Origin: Prevotella sp. UBA5379
GTDB lineage: Bacteria; Bacteroidota; Bacteroidia; Bacteroidales; Bacteroidaceae
Direction of reading: 5' to 3'
Assembly (NCBI GenBank): GCA_002409785.1
Contig: DHOX01000073.1
Coordinates: 8,108-17,815, forward strand
Length of the DNA: 9,708 bases
Below, piece after piece: positions 7,173 to 9,708 of the stretch (position 1 is its first letter; every line of letters begins with the position of its first letter). The position numbers and the translations under genes were made by a program. A model generated the notes under the pieces. The model saw only the letters and a program-made list of their open reading frames with translations, was not told the origin of the DNA and ran no database searches.

Positions 7173-7187
7173 GTTTCTCAGAGAAAC
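7173..7187. promoter_or_regulatory. Palindrome GTTTCTC-A-GAGAAAC beside the -33 element
   Basis: A perfect 7-bp inverted repeat around a single central base. It touches the -33 element of the sulfur-relay gene and is centred about 45 bases upstream of the predicted transcription start, a usual place for an activator. It could also affect the divergent PAP2 gene, but lies about 100 bases before that promoter. The regulator is not identified. Confidence 0.5.
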
Positions 7188-7285
7188 AATTTCGCCATTA
7201 AACAATATTTAACTCTTCTATCACGAATTTTCCATTCCTGCAAGACTTGTTCCTCCATCTTCAGATTTTCACCAAAATTCTTTTG

Positions 7286-7293
7286 TATGTTTG
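7286..7293 (+). promoter_or_regulatory. Promoter -7 element of the PAP2 gene
   Basis: TATGTTTG fits TAnnTTTG. A T-rich TTTTC near 7266-7270 is a weak -33 candidate. Transcription would begin near 7300, which rules out the longer frame starting at 7247 and supports the ATG at 7349. Confidence 0.6.
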
Positions 7294-7348
7294 CCGGACG
7301 ATAAGAATAATATTAAATCATCTGATTCTATTTATTGCAAAACATAAT

Positions 7349-8641
7349 ATGCATCAATTCATCTTTGGCAAGAGAACGATCATACATACGATTGCTGCGG
7401 TTATCCTGCTTTGTCCCCAAGCCACAGCCTTAGGGGCAGCAACATCTGTATACTACGGTACAGACAGTACGAGCAGAGACACCTCCAATACGCCCATCCG
7501 TTATATCCATCCTAATGTTAGTCGTTTCGTACAATCCCGTTGGTTTCAGTCAACCCATATTGGGATACCGCTCATTATCAGCGGATTGGTTGTCAAGCGA
7601 CAGGATGATCAATTCAGAAGTCTTAGAAACGACTTTATGCCTCATTTCCATCGCACCGTGGACAACTATACCCAATATGCTCCTGCGGCTATACTGTTAG
7701 GGTTAAAGGCAGCAGGAGTTGAAAGTCGCAGTTCGTGGGGGCGGATGCTGATCAGTGATGCTTTCTCCGCTGCAATCATGGGAACAACGGTCAACATCCT
7801 GAAGACGACTACACATGTGATGCGTCCGGATGGGTCCGACCGGCATAGTTTTCCTTCCGGCCACACGGCCACAGCTTTCATGACGGCCACGATGTTAAGC
7901 AAGGAATATGGCTATCTCAGCCCATGGGTCAGTGTTGGAGCCTACAGTATAGCTACTGCCACAGGACTGATGAGAATGGCCAATAATAAGCACTGGTTGA
8001 GCGATGTGATCACAGGAGCCGGGATTGGAATACTTTCCTCAGAGTTCGGGTACTGGATTGCTGATGAGATCTGCAAGGGCAAAGGTCTCCAGAGGAAATC
8101 ACAGCCTGACCTTTTTTCAGGTGATGAGTCTTCATCCTTTCTGGGATTATATATGGGATACAATCTCCCTCTCAGCAAATATGACCTGAATGAAAACTTG
8201 TCGTTCAAGACCTCCTCTGGAACGACAATAGGCCTTGAAGGAGCGGGATTCATTAACCCATATATCGGTTTTGGTGGAAAAGCGTCGATCTCCAATCTCC
8301 GTTTTATTGTCAACGGTAGTGAAGCTCCTGACGACACCTTCGATTTTTATTCTCTTTCCATAGGCCCTTATTTCTCCCTCCCCCTCTCTGAGCGATTATC
8401 ATTAGGGACAAAATTATTATTGGACCATACTTGGTACACAAATACCCGAATCAGTTCCACCATCATCCCCAGGAACAATGGTTGGGGATTCGGTACCGGA
8501 CTTTCTGTCAACCGTCAATTTGAAGATCATTTCGGAGCCAGCCTGTTCCTTGATTATGACCTCCGCTCGCCTCATGGTCTTTCCAGCAAGGAATATTTAC
8601 ACATCCTGACTTTAGGGGCACGGGCCTGCATCAGATTTTAA
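7349..8641 (+). CDS. Secreted PAP2 phosphatase fused to a beta-barrel
   Basis: A 430-residue envelope protein. Residues 1-30 look like a signal peptide (basic FGKRT, hydrophobic IAAVILLC, cleavage probably near ALGA). Residues 70-240 are a type 2 phosphatidic acid phosphatase domain with all three signature motifs: K152-x6-R159-P160, PSGH at 169-172, and R209-x5-H215-x3-D219. The two histidines (172 and 215) are the expected catalytic pair. From residue 264 to the end the sequence changes to alternating, aromatic- and glycine-rich strands (GLYMGYNLPL, GAGFINPYIGFGGK, FYSLSIGPYFSLP) ending in a terminal Phe, as in outer-membrane barrels. A lipid phosphatase acting on lipid A, undecaprenyl diphosphate or phospholipid is possible; the substrate is not readable. 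The start at 7349 follows the promoter and signal peptide. The gene ends 30 bases before the convergent DUF2400 gene. Confidence 0.9.
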   Translation: MHQFIFGKRTIIHTIAAVILLCPQATALGAATSVYYGTDSTSRDTSNTPIRYIHPNVSRFVQSRWFQSTHIGIPLIISGLVVKRQDDQFRSLRNDFMPHFHRTVDNYTQYAPAAILLGLKAAGVESRSSWGRMLISDAFSAAIMGTTVNILKTTTHVMRPDGSDRHSFPSGHTATAFMTATMLSKEYGYLSPWVSVGAYSIATATGLMRMANNKHWLSDVITGAGIGILSSEFGYWIADEICKGKGLQRKSQPDLFSGDESSSFLGLYMGYNLPLSKYDLNENLSFKTSSGTTIGLEGAGFINPYIGFGGKASISNLRFIVNGSEAPDDTFDFYSLSIGPYFSLPLSERLSLGTKLLLDHTWYTNTRISSTIIPRNNGWGFGTGLSVNRQFEDHFGASLFLDYDLRSPHGLSSKEYLHILTLGARACIRF

Positions 8642-8671
8642 ACTCGTTGCAGCACTGTTGGAACTATCCTG

Positions 8672-9454
8672 CTATCCTGTAATCATTCCTCTGCCGGTTT
8701 TGTCATCATGAATGCCATAGCCGAAGAGGGCGAAATCTCCCTTCATCGGATCATCAGGAAACACTTGTTTTAATGCTTTGGTCAAGAGAACAACGGTTGA
8801 CCAGTTTGCGGTCTTATGATGGATCAGGCCAATATCTCGGGATACCTGCAAGACATGCGTGTCCAGAGGAATAAAAAGGGAACGCTTGTCAATCCTTTCT
8901 GACCACAATCCAAGATCCACCGGCGAATGGTCCCTGCACATCCATCTGAGAAACATGCAAAGTCTCTTGCATGTAGAACCATAATGAGGTACAATTCCGG
9001 AGATCCCCTGACGGTTGAAATAGTCGCTGATGCTCTTTAAAGCCACCAGTCCACTCTCTGAGGGGCAACCGTTTTTCACCCTTTGCCCTACGAAATCATA
9101 CAAGCTCCCATATTCCTCATAGAGTCTCTTCAAGGCCCCCAGAAAAGAATACATTGTATGGTTCGTATACAGACGGTAATAACATAAGGAATTATCCGGA
9201 ATGTCATCAGCATAGTCACCACTGCACAGCCAGTCGTAAGGTTGATAGTGAGAGGCAACCATTATATACCTGATCTTTGGCATGAATTGTTTCCGGGAAC
9301 CATAACTGAGAGATGAAGCTATAAAAGCCATAACCTCCTGATTTCTTGATCCCGTGACCTGATGCATAAACCAGGAAGGATCTCCTTCCAGGAAATCTTC
9401 TGACTCATAGTAATTTGCATATCTGACTAATGCTTGCCTAAGTGATTTCTTCAT
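8672..9454 (-). CDS. DUF2400 / TIGR02757 family protein
   Basis: A 260-residue soluble protein of a conserved family of unsettled function, recognised by the run CKRLCMFLRWMCR (162-174), FIPLDTHVLQVSRDIGL (194-210) and FALFGYGIHD (241-250). The PLDTHV segment resembles the PVDTHV of endonuclease III-type (HhH-GPD) DNA glycosylases, where the Asp is catalytic; here it would be Asp198. Lys163 falls roughly where the glycosylase lysine lies. The iron-sulfur cysteines of endonuclease III are absent. A DNA-repair role is therefore an inference from distant likeness. The length is normal, and no signal peptide or membrane helix is seen. It converges on the PAP2 gene with only 30 bases between, and no clear terminator stands there. 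Confidence 0.88.
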   Translation of the reverse strand: MKKSLRQALVRYANYYESEDFLEGDPSWFMHQVTGSRNQEVMAFIASSLSYGSRKQFMPKIRYIMVASHYQPYDWLCSGDYADDIPDNSLCYYRLYTNHTMYSFLGALKRLYEEYGSLYDFVGQRVKNGCPSESGLVALKSISDYFNRQGISGIVPHYGSTCKRLCMFLRWMCRDHSPVDLGLWSERIDKRSLFIPLDTHVLQVSRDIGLIHHKTANWSTVVLLTKALKQVFPDDPMKGDFALFGYGIHDDKTGRGMITG

Positions 9455-9480
9455 TTATGTGGGATTCTATTATTCCGCTG

Positions 9481-9488
9481 CAAATTTA
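9481..9488 (-). promoter_or_regulatory. Probable -7 element of the DUF2400 gene
   Basis: Minus-strand TAAATTTG fits TAnnTTTG, 27 bases upstream of the ATG at 9454. No clear TTG is found at the -33 distance. Confidence 0.5.
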
Positions 9489-9530
9489 GTCAAAAAGCAG
9501 GAAAACCAGTAAGCATAAGCTTTGGAATTC

Positions 9531-9590
9531 TTAAAAAAACTAAAAAACACAAGACTGGTTTGGAATTTCCGCAAACAAGTCCTACCTTTG
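9531..9590 (+). promoter_or_regulatory. Strong promoter of the tRNA genes
   Basis: TACCTTTG (9583-9590) is a perfect -7 element and TTTG (9559-9562) a perfect -33 element, 20 bases apart. Upstream runs of A (9532-9548) resemble an UP element. This is the best promoter in the window, as expected for stable RNA. Transcription would begin within a few bases of the tRNA 5' end. Confidence 0.8.
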
Positions 9591-9603
9591 CACTCGCAAA
9601 TCA

Positions 9604-9678
9604 GGGCGTTTAGCTCAGTTGGTTTAGAGCATCTGCCTTACAAGCAGAGGGTCGGCGGTTCGAATCCGTCAACGCCCA
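9604..9678 (+). tRNA. tRNA-Val (anticodon UAC)
   Basis: A full cloverleaf folds: acceptor GGGCGTT (9604-9610) with AACGCCC (9671-9677), D stem GCTC/GAGC, anticodon stem TCTGC/GCAGA around the loop CTTACAA with anticodon TAC at 9639-9641, and T arm GGCGG-TTCGAAT-CCGTC with one G-T pair. Discriminator A at 9678. The 3' CCA is not encoded (CAA follows), so it must be added enzymatically. Confidence 0.96.
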
Positions 9679-9684
9679 CAATCA

Positions 9685-9708
9685 GGGTAGTTACCAGAGT
9701 GGCCAAAT
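9685..9708 (+). tRNA. Partial tRNA, probably tRNA-Tyr, cut by window end
   Basis: Six bases after tRNA-Val a second tRNA seems to start: acceptor strand GGGTAGT, TA at positions 8-9, then CCAGAGTGGCCAAAT, which resembles the D arm of bacterial tRNA-Tyr. The anticodon lies beyond the window, so the identity is by likeness only. It is most likely in the same transcript as tRNA-Val. Confidence 0.7.

Noticed and set aside
7247..7348. 34-residue N-terminal extension of the PAP2 protein
   Set aside because: The promoter -7 element at 7286-7293 lies inside it, and a proper signal peptide begins at 7349.
7942..8337. 131-codon minus-strand frame opposite the PAP2 gene
   Set aside because: Shadow of the real coding strand, with no start signals or recognised domain.

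Overview
The window looks like chromosomal DNA from a member of the order Bacteroidales. Most well-defined genes are preceded by the Bacteroidetes promoter (-7 element TAnnTTTG, with a TTG or TTTG about 19-20 bases upstream). Shine-Dalgarno sequences are mostly absent. The enolase carries the [14 protein letters not shown] variant I associate with this phylum. I cannot name the genus. No insertion sequence, phage gene, CRISPR array or integrase is visible. This is core-genome territory with a few less usual pieces.

Layout, left to right. Positions 1-265 hold the edge of an unknown neighbour and a control region with repeated CATAAAAGCAT elements. A small HU-type DNA-binding protein (266-550, +) and a YgbA-family nitrosative-stress protein (608-958, +) follow. 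Enolase (1069-2376, -) converges on them, with an AT-rich hairpin and a GC-rich terminator between. A 13-codon leader reading frame with a strong Shine-Dalgarno sequence overlaps the enolase start codon. An unrecognised lipoprotein (2610-3248, -) comes next. A 429-base gap with two hairpins separates it from a long-chain flavodoxin (3678-4193, -). The next gap, up to 4658, holds the flavodoxin promoter with two TGGAWTCCA sites, a 27-residue predicted membrane peptide (4392-4475, -) and a long nested hairpin.

The largest gene (4659-7091, -) encodes an 810-residue protein joining a CoA-disulfide-reductase-type flavoprotein, a rhodanese, a TusA-like domain and a DsrE-like domain. Each module retains its catalytic or sulfur-carrying cysteine, so it reads as a complete sulfane-sulfur relay in one chain. 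Its promoter is flanked by a 15-base palindrome. Divergent from it is a secreted PAP2 phosphatase fused to a probable outer-membrane beta-barrel (7349-8641, +). It converges on a DUF2400/TIGR02757 protein (8672-9454, -). The right end holds a strong promoter, tRNA-Val(UAC) and the first 24 bases of a second tRNA, probably tRNA-Tyr.

Functionally, several genes fit redox and sulfur or nitrogen stress in an anaerobe: the sulfur-relay flavoprotein, the flavodoxin and YgbA. They are separate transcription units, however, and a joint role is only inferred. The most distinctive items are the sulfur-relay protein with its palindrome, the membrane peptide beside it, the enolase leader frame and the PAP2-barrel fusion.
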